Origin: Polyangiaceae bacterium
GTDB lineage: Bacteria > Myxococcota_A > Polyangia > Polyangiales > Polyangiaceae
DNA length: 64,000 bases
Assembly (NCBI GenBank): GCA_020633205.1
Contig: JACKEB010000013.1
Span: forward strand, 310,001-374,000
Direction of reading: 5' to 3'
This document shows positions 1 to 9,091 of this stretch, one piece after another. The notes beneath the pieces were generated by a model. The model was not told the origin of the DNA, searched no databases, and saw nothing but the letters and a program-made list of their open reading frames with translations. Positions within the stretch are counted from its first letter, which is position 1; every line of letters starts with the position of its first letter. The translations under genes and the position numbers were made by a program.

Positions 1-979
1 AGGTGAACGCGCCGTCGTCGGTGAACTTGCCGCCTTGACCCTCTGGGCACAGGCCGAGGGCCTCGTAGGTGATCATCTCATTGCAGGAGAAGCAGTCGTG
101 GAGCTCGACGACATTGACGTTCTCCGGTCCGAGGCCTGACTGCTCGTAGACTTTCTGAGCCGCCGTCTTGCTCATGTCGTAGCCGACCAACTTCATCAGG
201 CTGTTGTCGCCGAACGTAGACTTGAGGTCCGTGGCCATCGCCATGCCCAGGATTTCCACGGCTTTATTCTGCAGGTTGTGCGCCTTGACGAAGTCTTCAC
301 TCGCCAAGATCGCGCAGCCCGCGCCGTCGGAAGTGGGGCAGCACTGCAGCTTGGTCAGCGGGTCGTAGACCATCTTCGACGCGAGAATGTCCTCGAGCGA
401 GTACTCGTCGCGGAACTGCGAATACGGATTGTTTACGGAGTGCTTGTGGTTCTTCCAGCCGATCTTGGCGAACTGCTCGGGCGTCGTCCCATAGCGCTCC
501 ATGTGTTCGCGCCCGGCGTTACCAAACATCTGAGGAGCGGGAGGAGCAGGCGCGAACTCCTTGAGCTCCATCATCTTCATCATGTGCTTGTCCATCGGGT
601 TGACCCGATCTTGGTACTTCGCACCGAGGGAGCCTTTCTCCATCTTCTCGAAGCCCGCGGCTAGCACACACTCCGCGATGCCTCCTTCGACCAGCTGCTT
701 GGCGAGGAACAGTGCGGTGGACCCCGTGGAGCAGTTGTTGTTCACGTTGTAGATCGGGATCCCCGTGAGCCCGAGGGTGTACAGCGCACGCTCGCCGCTG
801 GTCGACTCGCCGTAGCAATAGCCGATCGCCGCTTGCTCGATGAGATCGTAGGCAATGCCTGCGTCTTCGAGCGCCTTCGTGCCTGCCTCCTTGACCATGT
901 CTGGGTAGTCCCAGTCACGAGAGCCCGGCTTCTCGAACTTGGTCATGCCTACGCCGACGACGAAAACCTTCCTGCCCAT
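1..979 (-). CDS. Thiolase-family acyltransferase (SCP-x/lipid-transfer type), 3' end outside window
   Basis: The first 326 residues of a thiolase-like protein are visible; the gene runs off the left edge. It opens with ATG at 979 after a good ribosome site (AAGGAGA). The expected nucleophilic Cys is C83 in NNNCSTGS, and a second active-site segment VELHDCFSCNE carries H294. These features fit the sterol-carrier-protein-x/lipid-transfer branch of thiolases, which cleave or form 3-ketoacyl-CoA in lipid or steroid-like side-chain breakdown. The terminal CxG motif lies outside the window, so activity cannot be fully judged. The next gene on this strand is 250 bases upstream, and no operon partner is visible. 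The family call is confident; the substrate is unknown. Confidence 0.88.
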   Translation of the reverse strand, partial: MGRKVFVVGVGMTKFEKPGSRDWDYPDMVKEAGTKALEDAGIAYDLIEQAAIGYCYGESTSGERALYTLGLTGIPIYNVNNNCSTGSTALFLAKQLVEGGIAECVLAAGFEKMEKGSLGAKYQDRVNPMDKHMMKMMELKEFAPAPPAPQMFGNAGREHMERYGTTPEQFAKIGWKNHKHSVNNPYSQFRDEYSLEDILASKMVYDPLTKLQCCPTSDGAGCAILASEDFVKAHNLQNKAVEILGMAMATDLKSTFGDNSLMKLVGYDMSKTAAQKVYEQSGLGPENVNVVELHDCFSCNEMITYEALGLCPEGQGGKFTDDGAFT

Positions 980-1232
980 CCTCGTCTCTCCTTGCTCGGG
1001 TTGGTGGCACCCATCGGGTGTGCCCCTCGGCCACTCGAGTGACTCACTCGAGCTGTTGTCCTCCGCGCTGCGCGAGCGCGAAAACTGGCCCAACGGTCAA
1101 GTACGCCATCGGCCAAACGCGCGCAAGCGTCCGGGCCGCATACCGAGCGCATCACAAACCCGGTGTCTCGAGTGGCCGTACAGAAACACCTGCTCGCAGG
1201 CGCTGGCGCGCGGAATCGGGTTCCAGTGATGT

Positions 1233-2855
1233 TCAGCGGTACGGGTTGTCGACGTCCACGCCGCCGCCCGTCTTGGCCGCGGGCGGCGAGGCCTTCGAGC
1301 TGCCGCTCTTCGGCGCCGCCTTGGCTTGCTGTGCCTTCTTCCAAGCCTGCTGCATCTTCCAGCGCTTCCACTGCGCCAGGCTCCAGCCTTGAGACTTGGC
1401 TGGCGCCTCCTCTTCGCCGTCTGCAGCCGCGGCTTCAGTGTCGCCGTTGTCCTCTTCCTTGCTCGGCGTGGCCTTCGCCGCTTCCACTTCCGTGGGGATC
1501 TTTTCTGCCGCTGGCGCCGGGGTCGACTCCGCGAACTTCACGCCGCTCGGCTGAGCGGGTTGCTCCAGAGTCGTTGCGGCCGCGGGGGTTGCGGGCTTTT
1601 CGTCGCCGCCCCGTGCGAGGAGCACGGTGACGCTCGCGCCAACCAGCAGCGCCGCAGCCCCTGCCAAGAGCAACCACGCCTTCTTGGGCTGACGTTGCTC
1701 AGGGGCTGAGAGATCAGTATTCGTCAGCTCCAGCAGCGAGTGCGCTACGGGCCTGGCCGCTGGCGCTTCGGGTACCGTGGGCGTCTCCGGACGGCCGGAT
1801 GCGGGATGGGTGAGCGTTGGCAGAGAGATGTCAGGGATGAAGGGCTTGAGATTGATGCCCGACGAGTTCGCGTCTCTCGCGCGCATCCGCCTTTCCTCGA
1901 GGATATCGCCGGCGGCTTCCTCGACGGCCTCTGACACTTCTTCGAATGTGCCAATGAGGTCGTATTCCTCGGCGACACGCTCCAGCTCTGCCGCGAAGTC
2001 CGCGGCGCTGGAAAAGCGCTCATCAGGATCGCGCGCGAGCGCCTTGCCCACCACGGCGTCCAACGCGCTCGGGGTGTTCTGGGAGAACTCAGAGAGCGGC
2101 GGGATGTTTTGCGTCATCAGGCGAGACAGGGTGTCCGCCTCGTTGGCGCCATAGAAGAGGCGCGCGCCTGCAAGGCACTCCCAAAGCACGATGCCCGCCG
2201 CGAAGACGTCCGTGCGTCGATCGATCGCGCGCCCGCTGGCTTGCTCGGGAGCCATGTAGGCGAGCTTGCCCTTCATCTCACCGACCCGAGTCTGCGTCAG
2301 ACGCTGGCGGGCGCGCGCCACACCAAAGTCGAGGAGACGCGTGTGTCCGTCGGAACCGACCAGGAGGTTGTGCGGGCTGACATCGCGGTGCACCAGGTTT
2401 AACGGGAGGCCTTCGTGATCTCGCAGCTCGTGGGCTGCGTGCAGGCCCGCCAGCGAGTCGAGCATCACACGAATCGCCACCCGCGGGTTCACGCCCCGCT
2501 TCTGCTTGGCTGCTTGCTTCAGCAGCTTCGTTAGCGGCGCGCCGTCGATGTACTCCATCACCAAGCACAAGCCCTGCATGGTGTCGCTGATGTCCAGCGT
2601 GGGCACGACGTTGGGGTGCCGGATCTCCGCGACGAGCCGCGCCTCATCCAAGAACATCGACACGAACTGCGGCTCGGAGGCGAGGTGCGGGTGGAGGCGC
2701 TTGATCGCGACCAAGCGACGGAAGCCTCCCAAGCCACCGAGGTGGGCGAGATAGACCGTTGCCATGCCGCCCCTCGCGATCTCGGAGATCACCTCGTAGC
2801 GGCCAATGCGCTCGGCGGAGTCGGTGGCAGGGGGGGTGACCTCAGCGGCTGTCAA
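1233..2855 (-). CDS. Transmembrane Ser/Thr protein kinase
   Basis: 540-residue Hanks-type kinase. The catalytic domain spans about residues 20-295: Gly-rich loop, VAIK lysine K52, HRDVSPHN with catalytic D158, DFG at 176-178 and APE at 202-204, so it looks active. A Pro-rich linker leads to one membrane helix at about 393-414. The roughly 125-residue Ala/Pro/Lys-rich tail has no recognisable sensor domain. The kinase is predicted to face the cytoplasm with the tail outside. The only start that keeps the whole kinase domain is a TTG at 2855, with a weak ribosome site. Such kinases are abundant in Myxococcota. Its targets cannot be read from the context. Confidence 0.93.
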   Translation of the reverse strand: MTAAEVTPPATDSAERIGRYEVISEIARGGMATVYLAHLGGLGGFRRLVAIKRLHPHLASEPQFVSMFLDEARLVAEIRHPNVVPTLDISDTMQGLCLVMEYIDGAPLTKLLKQAAKQKRGVNPRVAIRVMLDSLAGLHAAHELRDHEGLPLNLVHRDVSPHNLLVGSDGHTRLLDFGVARARQRLTQTRVGEMKGKLAYMAPEQASGRAIDRRTDVFAAGIVLWECLAGARLFYGANEADTLSRLMTQNIPPLSEFSQNTPSALDAVVGKALARDPDERFSSAADFAAELERVAEEYDLIGTFEEVSEAVEEAAGDILEERRMRARDANSSGINLKPFIPDISLPTLTHPASGRPETPTVPEAPAARPVAHSLLELTNTDLSAPEQRQPKKAWLLLAGAAALLVGASVTVLLARGGDEKPATPAAATTLEQPAQPSGVKFAESTPAPAAEKIPTEVEAAKATPSKEEDNGDTEAAAADGEEEAPAKSQGWSLAQWKRWKMQQAWKKAQQAKAAPKSGSSKASPPAAKTGGGVDVDNPYR

Positions 2856-3951
2856 TTCAAATTCCGTGTGGATATAAAGGGGAGGTGGCTATCCGTAGAG
2901 GCGATTGCCTCAGCAGGTGACGCGCAGCTCAAGGGCTGGTGGGCGAGTGCGCCGGAGTGGACTCACTGAGTACAGCACACTTGCTGGCGCTCGGTGAGCG
3001 ATCGTGAGTCACGGTAGAAGAGAAGCAGTGCCGCACCTTGTCCATGGATGACAGTTACCGTGCAGGAAAACTAGGACAATTTGCATCCAGCCTCGGGTTT
3101 GTTCCCGGCGCTGATCGCTCCGGGAGACGTTGTAGGTGAACCGACTGTGACATCGTCTTGAGCGATCTCGGTAGTACCGCGCGGGTCGCTGGTGCTCGCC
3201 AAGCAGTGTCCGAACGGCGGGCCAGATCGAGCGCTCTTACCTATCGAAACGGATTCTTTGGATGGAGGTGCGAGGATGCGGCGATATTGGCTGCGATTGC
3301 TCGCTTTGGTTGCGCGTTTCGTGCGCTGAACCCTGACGCGTCCGTCGCTGCAAGGCTGAAGCACCTCGCGGAACCAAACGACAGTTGGGTTTAGACTTCG
3401 ACGTCGCCTCGCGGCATTCCTCAGTGTTGCCTTGTCGGGCCTTGCGTTCGCTGCAACTTGGACCGCCTTGTGGCTTGTTGCAGGGCGGCTGACGAGCCGA
3501 ACCTGAGCGCCCATGAGCACCGTCATCCGACCGCTCGGAACTCGTGGCTGCGAGCCGCACCTTTTGAGTGTGGCGGGGAGCATTTCCACCCGGGTTTGTG
3601 GCGTGACTCGCTTCGTGGTTGCGCCATCGTGGCAGGGCGTGCTGCGTACCTTGGCGGCGCGTGTACGCGGCGGTGCGTTTCGGCGGCAGCTGGCCGGCTC
3701 GAGGGCGCACTTACGCCTGCTCGCGCCTACATCGCTAGCGAAGCTGTTAGGTCTGCCTGGGCGCGAAGTTGACGTCGGAGTCAATTTTGTGCGCGCGCCA
3801 AAACGCTTCGGGGCAGGCGTTCGGGGACGCCCCCTGAGGCTGTAGGCGCACGAGTCTTGCGCCTTCGCGCTACTTCCGAGACGAGGAAACGCTGTGTTGC
3901 TTTGTTTAGCGATTCACAGCGTTCGGAGAAGACAGCAGCGCGGGAAGCGCG
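2856..3951. other. 1.1 kb region without a supported gene
   Basis: Upstream of the kinase and downstream of the VOC gene lies about 1.1 kb with no convincing gene. The longest open frame (reverse strand, 3071-3784) encodes an Arg/Ser/Thr/Pro-rich sequence with no hydrophobic core and no domain. On the forward strand two short pieces look faintly protein-like. One is a 17-codon frame at 3276-3329 preceded by GGAGGTG. The other is a hydrophobic stretch at about 3390-3507 that begins without a start codon and ends at a stop. The region may hold decayed genes, but there is no proof. It also must contain the kinase promoter. Confidence 0.5.
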
Positions 3952-4398
3952 CTACGCCGGCTTCGTCGCGAATACGTCGGAGTCGTCAGCGAAGGCCTTG
4001 AACTCAAGTGCGTTTCCGCTGGGATCCACGACGAAGAACGTCGACTGTTCCCCGGGCTCCCCAGCGAAGCGCGTCTTGGGCGCGATCAAGAACTCCTGGC
4101 CGAGGCTCTGGAGACGCGTCGCAAGATTGCGCCATGCTGGTGGATCGAGGATCACCCCGAAGTGTCGACAGGGCACCTGGTCTCCATCGACTGGATTGCT
4201 GCCGCTGGCCGCAGCCCAGTCGTCCACCAAATGAGCACTGAGCTGGTGACCAAAGAAGTCAAAGTCTATCCAGCGTGGCACACTCGCTCGATCGACGCGC
4301 CCGACCCGAGCTCCCAGGCGCTCCACATAGAAGGCGCGCGTGGCTTCCACGTTTCGGACGGGGAACGCCAGGTGGAAGCGCGGTCGAGGCTGAGTCAT
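3952..4398 (-). CDS. VOC-superfamily (glyoxalase/bleomycin-resistance-like) protein
   Basis: 148-residue protein made of two beta-alpha-beta-beta-beta modules typical of the vicinal-oxygen-chelate fold. Candidate metal ligands are H9 (HLAFPV), H51 or H56 (GHQLSAH), H79 (RHFGVIL) and E132 (NALEFKAF), spaced as in dioxygenase-like VOC enzymes. I chose ATG 4398 over an upstream in-frame ATG at 4437, because the fold begins right after it and the upstream start would overlap the preceding gene. It lies 8 bases after the methyltransferase stop, so the two are almost certainly co-transcribed. The substrate is unknown; a lyase, dioxygenase or binding role are all possible. Confidence 0.83.
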   Translation of the reverse strand: MTQPRPRFHLAFPVRNVEATRAFYVERLGARVGRVDRASVPRWIDFDFFGHQLSAHLVDDWAAASGSNPVDGDQVPCRHFGVILDPPAWRNLATRLQSLGQEFLIAPKTRFAGEPGEQSTFFVVDPSGNALEFKAFADDSDVFATKPA

Positions 4399-4406
4399 CG
4401 CGGGTC

Positions 4407-5318
4407 CTACTTGCGAGCGATCAGGTAGCAGACCCAACTAGGTTGGTTCTCCACCACTTTGCGCGGGCGGTAGTCGGAGTCTTCGTCATCGTCCGCGATG
4501 TCCCACAGGACGCTCACGTCCTTGAAGCCTGCCTCGAGCAGCAGTTCATGGATTTCCGGTAGCGACCAGAAGCGCCAGGCGTAGCTGAAAGCCTTGTTGA
4601 GCTTCGTGCCATCCTTGAAGTGGAAGTGAATGTAGTTCTGCGCGTAGTGGTCGATTGGGTTGAACGTCGCCTGATCCCAAACGTAGGTGAAACCACCTTG
4701 GACCTTGCGGTGCTCCTCTCGAGCCTCCATCGCTTCTGTGCCGCCGTACGCGTCGAGTGCGAAGAAGCCGTCCTCCTTGACGGCTTCGCATGCCGCTTGG
4801 AAGTACTTCACCATCTCTGTGCGGGTGGTGAAGATCCAGTAGCTGAAGTTGTACGCACAAACGATGTCGAAGCGCTCGGGACGACGGGCGCGCACATCCT
4901 CCTGCAAGAGGGTTACGCGGGAAGCGTCGTCTCCTAGCGGAGCGATATGGCGCGTGCGCCCACTCTCGAGCACGTCGGTGTCCAGGTCCACACCCGTTGC
5001 CGTGCGGTCTGCGTGGGACTTGACCCAGGTCGCGCAAAGCAGGCCCGTGCCACAGAAGTCTTCGCGGAGGCTCAGAGGGCGGCGACCCACGAGCTTCTTG
5101 AACGTGCGGTCGAGGAGCTTCACCTCGCTCTCCGGATCCTGGACGGAGCGCTCGTACAGGTCGTACAAGTCCGCGGTCTTCGCCGTGAGCTTCGCCTTGC
5201 CGGACTTCTTCTTGGACTTGGCGTTCGCCTTGGCGTGGCCGTTCAGCTGCTCCTGCTTACGCTTCTTGTCTTTGGACTTGGCTTGGTTCCGGCGGGTCGA
5301 TTCGTTGGCTGTGCTCAT
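4407..5318 (-). CDS. Class I SAM-dependent methyltransferase with Lys-rich N-terminal extension
   Basis: 303 residues. The first 45 are very rich in Lys, Asn and Gln and probably disordered, perhaps binding nucleic acid. From about residue 80 there is a Rossmann methyltransferase core: motif I is REDFCGTG (85-92), the acidic residue ending strand 2 is D111 in GVDLD, and a later VCAYNFSYW segment matches motif IV. The substrate is not indicated. It is the first gene of a two-gene operon with the VOC protein. The fold is secure; the methyl acceptor is unknown. Confidence 0.85.
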   Translation of the reverse strand: MSTANESTRRNQAKSKDKKRKQEQLNGHAKANAKSKKKSGKAKLTAKTADLYDLYERSVQDPESEVKLLDRTFKKLVGRRPLSLREDFCGTGLLCATWVKSHADRTATGVDLDTDVLESGRTRHIAPLGDDASRVTLLQEDVRARRPERFDIVCAYNFSYWIFTTRTEMVKYFQAACEAVKEDGFFALDAYGGTEAMEAREEHRKVQGGFTYVWDQATFNPIDHYAQNYIHFHFKDGTKLNKAFSYAWRFWSLPEIHELLLEAGFKDVSVLWDIADDDEDSDYRPRKVVENQPSWVCYLIARK

Positions 5319-5413
5319 CGTCTAGTTTCTACCTACTTCACGGATCGGTGCAGCGAGCGCTGCTAGTCGTCGCGCCCTATAGATCAGAACGCCGCTGTGC
5401 AACAGCACGACGC

Positions 5414-6019
5414 TCAGCGAGTGATCGTCACGCCCTTCGTCTTGAGGGCGTCGAGCGCGGACTCGTCGTCGAGCTGCGCGCCGAGGAGCTTCAGCTCTTT
5501 CAGGGATTCCAGCTGATCCAAGCTAGCGACGGACTTGCATCGGCCGGTGAGCAGCAGGGACTCGAGTGCGGGGTGAGCCTCCAGCACCGCGAGGTCCAGC
5601 CACTCGTAATCACGATAGCCATGACCATCTAGGTTCAAGCGCTTGAGGTTCGACAGACGTTGTACGCCATCGAGCGACATCACCTGATACCAGTCTTCTT
5701 CGCCGCCGGTGTCGATGTCGATCCCGCCCTCGAGGCTCATGTACACCGGGTTGCCGCCGTCAAAGTCCAGCGCCTCGATGCGCCGGAGGTCTGCCTCCGC
5801 GACCTGCCACTCGCTGAGACGCGCGATGGCGTCACGTGCCTTCAGGAACTCCTCGTCATCCTCGTCCTCCTCGAGCTCCTCGGCGTCGTAGGTCTTGTCC
5901 ACCAGATCGCTCAGCGCTGTCTCGACCGCCTCTCCTGAGTACACACCAAGCTCGATGAGCTGATTCAGAACACCGAGTAACAGGCCTGTGTCAGGGAACA
6001 GTTCGCGGAGAGTCGCCAT
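5414..6019 (-). CDS. Leucine-rich-repeat-like protein with acidic linker
   Basis: 201 residues, no signal peptide or membrane helix. An acidic run (about residues 48-58, mostly Glu and Asp) separates an N-terminal helical part from a C-terminal part. The C-terminal part has leucine-rich repeat spacing (LSNLKRLNLDG, HPALESLLLTG, LESLKELKLLG). The arrangement recalls small cytoplasmic LRR proteins of Myxococcota, possibly the DUF6892 group, but I cannot confirm a family. A protein-binding role is plausible. It is a single gene, with 95 bases to the start of the methyltransferase gene downstream. Confidence 0.7.
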   Translation of the reverse strand: MATLRELFPDTGLLLGVLNQLIELGVYSGEAVETALSDLVDKTYDAEELEEDEDDEEFLKARDAIARLSEWQVAEADLRRIEALDFDGGNPVYMSLEGGIDIDTGGEEDWYQVMSLDGVQRLSNLKRLNLDGHGYRDYEWLDLAVLEAHPALESLLLTGRCKSVASLDQLESLKELKLLGAQLDDESALDALKTKGVTITR

Positions 6020-6088
6020 TCGCGTGCGCTAACTCCGCCCCACTCGGTCGTCAATCGCGCCGAGTCTTGCTTCGCGCGGAGCGCGCGC

Positions 6089-7381
6089 TCACTTGCAGCG
6101 CAACGCCCGCGCCCAAGTCCTGCGGTCAGCGGTGTACGCGACGAGGGCGCCGTGGGCGCCCCCAGCGATGGACACGTTCGCGAAACCTCGGGACCGCGCG
6201 AGGATGAAGGAGTCGCCGACACCGTCCGCCGTGATGAATCCGAGTCTCAGTTCTTGCAGCGCGTGCACGGCGGCGGTGGTGGGCCGAACGAAGATCACGA
6301 TGGGGCGCCCACAGGCCTGAGCCGTTGCGACTGGCGCGGGGTCGAGTCCATTGGGGTAGTCGACCCAGCGCACTTGGGCGCCCATGCGTGGCTTGTCCCC
6401 GACGTTCAGCGTAGCCAGGCCGAACTCCGTTGCCGTGCGGTTCGTTGCAACGAAGCCGAGGCGAAGGTGCGCTCCACTTGCGCCGACGATTTCGGTCAAC
6501 GGGTCCACCGGACCACCAACCCAGACCACCAAGTCTTCCCCCAGCTTGGGTCGCTTCTCTTCGAAGCTCACGCCGCGCGCGTGAATGGGGGTCATCCCCG
6601 TGCGTGCTTCGAGGGAGAGCACGACGAGGCCGGTGCTCGCTCGAGTGATCGCGACGCTATTCGCACTTGCGGCTTCATCACTCACATCGAGGGTTCCGCT
6701 ACCTTCGACCCATAGGTGAGCCTTGAGCTCGCTGTCGATCTTCGAGCCGCCGGAGACGTAGGCGACCAGCGCCGGCTCTCCAGGCTTCAACTCTGGCGGC
6801 GCTGCTACCCGGGTGCTGTGGCGTGCGTCCTCCGCCAGGGTCTCGAGTTCTCCGGCCTTGGCGTAGAGGCGTCGCAGGAGGCGCTTGCCGTCGATCCAGT
6901 AGGCGTAGCTACCAAGCAACGCCGGGCCGCGCCGCAGTGAGACGAGCTGCTCCGCGGCGAGCGGGAGCGCAGCGACCCGGCTCTCTCCTGCGGGGGCGGT
7001 GGTCGCGTGCGGCTGGTAGGTCGCGAAGTGGACGGCGTTGTCTCGAGTCACCATCACGACACCGCGCATCGTCGCCGTCGCCGGGCCAGCGGGTGCGACG
7101 TCGGCAAGCTCATCGAGCACCCAGCCAGACGGCAACACCACTTCTTCGGGCGGGTTGATTGGCTCGCTCGCCTCGCTGGCGGTCGGGCGCGGCGTGGGCG
7201 CCCCTGACGAGGCAGCGGTGGGCTTCGGAGCGAGCTTTGGCTGGCTGACGTGGCTCGCTGCTGGCACGACGCTGTGCGACTCGGTGTCCCCTTTGCCCGC
7301 GCGCTCTTTGCACGCAGGAACGCCGCTCAGTACCAGGCAATAGGCCAAGGCGGCGCGGCGACTCCAAGCATCCCAACCCAT
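6089..7381 (-). CDS. Predicted lipoprotein of unknown function
   Basis: 430 residues from ATG 7381. An upstream in-frame start at 7561 would add 60 non-protein-like residues and run into the divergent gene. The chosen start gives a clean lipoprotein signal with lipobox LSGVPAC, so it should be exported and lipidated. A Pro/Ala/Ser-rich linker follows to about residue 90. The remainder is rich in short beta strands (repeated VVMVT, LVVLSLEA, LRLGFVA patterns), which suggests a propeller-like surface domain. No catalytic motif was recognised. It is transcribed divergently from the AgmX/PglI-type lipoprotein at 7481. Confidence 0.78.
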   Translation of the reverse strand: MGWDAWSRRAALAYCLVLSGVPACKERAGKGDTESHSVVPAASHVSQPKLAPKPTAASSGAPTPRPTASEASEPINPPEEVVLPSGWVLDELADVAPAGPATATMRGVVMVTRDNAVHFATYQPHATTAPAGESRVAALPLAAEQLVSLRRGPALLGSYAYWIDGKRLLRRLYAKAGELETLAEDARHSTRVAAPPELKPGEPALVAYVSGGSKIDSELKAHLWVEGSGTLDVSDEAASANSVAITRASTGLVVLSLEARTGMTPIHARGVSFEEKRPKLGEDLVVWVGGPVDPLTEIVGASGAHLRLGFVATNRTATEFGLATLNVGDKPRMGAQVRWVDYPNGLDPAPVATAQACGRPIVIFVRPTTAAVHALQELRLGFITADGVGDSFILARSRGFANVSIAGGAHGALVAYTADRRTWARALRCK

Positions 7382-7480
7382 GCTTCCGATGTGCCACAGC
7401 GGGCTCTTGACGTCAGCTCCGGAGTTGCCGGTTCTGGTGTCGAGCGCTCCTCCCTGGGCGATCTGTGATACACGGCGGAC

Positions 7481-8272
7481 GTGATGAGATTGCTTGAATC
7501 GCGCTGGATCGCGCCCGGCCTGTTGGCATCTTCGCTGATCGTCGGGGGGTGCGCCAGCCAAGCACCGTCCGCCCCCGTGGCTCCTGAGCAGGCGACCGCC
7601 CGCACGTCGGTGACGGTTTCCATGCGCTCCTCCGGCTTCGCGATCGATGGCACGACGGTGGTCAGCGCTCAGGCAGTGGCGGATGAGCTCGGGGCGCGGA
7701 ACGTCGATACGCCCATTGCCGTGCGGATAGAAACTCCGGAGTCGACGCCGGTTGGCGACGTCGCTGATCTGCTCGACCGCCTGCGCGCCAAGGGAATCAT
7801 CGACATCGCGATCGTCACCCTCTCAGCGGGTTCGACGCCAGCACCGGTGGCCTCCAGCTCAGCGCCACCGGCGGACACCGAGCCACCAGAGCCCACACCT
7901 CCGCCTCCACCGCCCCCCAAAGACGTAGAGAGCCTGCCTGAGGTGGTGGTGAAGAACATCGGGCTCCACGTCGGCGGTGGCAGCAACACGGACGCGGAGA
8001 AGGCGCCCTTCAAGGAAGCGGTGGAGAAGCACTTCGACGAGCTGCGCGCCTGCTACAAACAGGTCGAGGATCCGCTGAAGGGCGGGATCTTCGGCGTCGA
8101 TCTCAAGATCGGCCGAAGCGGCGGTCACCCGGATGTCTCGCAGCCCCGCACGTCGATGAAGGGCCAGGCGTTTCGCGACTGCGTGATCGGCGTCTTCAAG
8201 TCGGTCGAGTTCGACAAGCCGCCGAAGGGCCCGACGGTGATCTCCTATTCGGTCCGCTTCAGCGCAAAGTAG
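7481..8272 (+). CDS. Lipoprotein with ExbD-like and AgmX/PglI C-terminal domains
   Basis: 263 residues from GTG 7481 (ATG 7484 is equally possible). The signal ends in lipobox VGGC with C24 as the lipidated residue. Residues about 42-116 resemble the periplasmic domain of ExbD/TolR: a VTVSMRSSG strand, then a DVADLLDRLRAKGI helix and a final IAIVTL strand. After a Pro-rich linker, residues about 160-263 match the AgmX/PglI C-terminal domain, with its pair of Cys in RACYKQ and FRDC. AgmX/PglI proteins are known from myxobacterial gliding and TonB-like contexts. The membrane helix of ExbD is replaced here by a lipid anchor. Its partners are not in the window. Confidence 0.82.
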   Translation: MMRLLESRWIAPGLLASSLIVGGCASQAPSAPVAPEQATARTSVTVSMRSSGFAIDGTTVVSAQAVADELGARNVDTPIAVRIETPESTPVGDVADLLDRLRAKGIIDIAIVTLSAGSTPAPVASSSAPPADTEPPEPTPPPPPPPKDVESLPEVVVKNIGLHVGGGSNTDAEKAPFKEAVEKHFDELRACYKQVEDPLKGGIFGVDLKIGRSGGHPDVSQPRTSMKGQAFRDCVIGVFKSVEFDKPPKGPTVISYSVRFSAK

Positions 8273-8281
8273 GACCGGGCC

Positions 8282-9049
8282 TTATTGGGTGAGCAAGGCG
8301 CCGACTTTGGTTTCGACGCTGTCGAAGTCGTATTGCGTCTTCAACTCGATGCGGCCGCCCTGGGTCATGACCAGGCCCCCGCTGTTGACTTGTACGCCAA
8401 CGGTTTTGCGCAAAGAGTCGTTGGGATCGAACAGGACCTTGGGGGTGAGGGAGTAGGTGTCGCGAGTCAGCGCGCAGAGCGCTGCGTCCGCGTCAGAGCC
8501 GTCTGTCTTTTGGGTGACGACGACCCACTCCTGAAAGCCCTCCGCTTGATGCGCTGCCAGTAGCTGATTGGGTCGACCACTTTCCATGTGGGAACGACAC
8601 ACTGGGCACCAGGCAGCGAAGGTGTACACCAAGCTGACCGGCGCGTCGCACAAGTCGTGGAGTGAGACCGCGTTGCCGTCGCAGTCGTACAGCGTCACGT
8701 CCGGTACGACGTCGCCGACGGTGCTGCCGTAAGGACCAGTCGGCGGGCAGCTGAGCGCGCTGGTACCCCCGGCGCCGCCCTGGACGTCACCTCCTGTGCC
8801 GCCGCTCCCCCCCTGGACGTCACCCCCCGCCCCTCCGATGGAACCTCCCTGGCCAGCACCGCCCTGACTCGCGGCGCCGGTTCCGCCAACGGCTCCGCTG
8901 CCGCCGTTGCCGCTGCCTGCGTTACCGACGCCAGCTGAACCCGCCTCGCCGCCTTCGGATTCGCCGTCCCCCCCGCAACCCCACTGGGTGGTGAGGAGCC
9001 CCAAGGCAACCAGAGAAATGCCGCACCAACGTCCAAGGTAACCCAACAT
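8282..9049 (-). CDS. Gly/Ser-linker lipoprotein with thioredoxin-like (redoxin) domain
   Basis: 255 residues from ATG 9049 (a TTG at 9058 is an alternative). The signal peptide ends at a Cys in QWGCGG. A linker rich in Gly, Ala and Ser runs to about residue 90. The rest is a redoxin/AhpC-TSA-like fold with a CxxC motif in FAAWCPVCRSHME, which is expected to be redox-active on the cell surface or in the periplasm. It is the last gene of the reverse-strand operon that starts at 13221, 33 bases after the HTTM-like gene. The fold is confident; the redox partner is unknown. Confidence 0.85.
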   Translation of the reverse strand: MLGYLGRWCGISLVALGLLTTQWGCGGDGESEGGEAGSAGVGNAGSGNGGSGAVGGTGAASQGGAGQGGSIGGAGGDVQGGSGGTGGDVQGGAGGTSALSCPPTGPYGSTVGDVVPDVTLYDCDGNAVSLHDLCDAPVSLVYTFAAWCPVCRSHMESGRPNQLLAAHQAEGFQEWVVVTQKTDGSDADAALCALTRDTYSLTPKVLFDPNDSLRKTVGVQVNSGGLVMTQGGRIELKTQYDFDSVETKVGALLTQ

Positions 9050-9091
9050 CCCGCCCAATACGCTGCCTGGCGCAGTTGGTTACACGGATCT

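Noticed and set aside
3740..3760. Possible integron attC-like core (GTTAGGT)
   Set aside because: No matching inverse core within the usual distance and no integrase; a 7-base match is expected by chance.
3071..3784. 237-residue reverse open frame in the gene-poor region
   Set aside because: Composition is Arg/Ser/Thr/Pro with no hydrophobic core, no domain and no ribosome site; typical of high-GC non-coding DNA.
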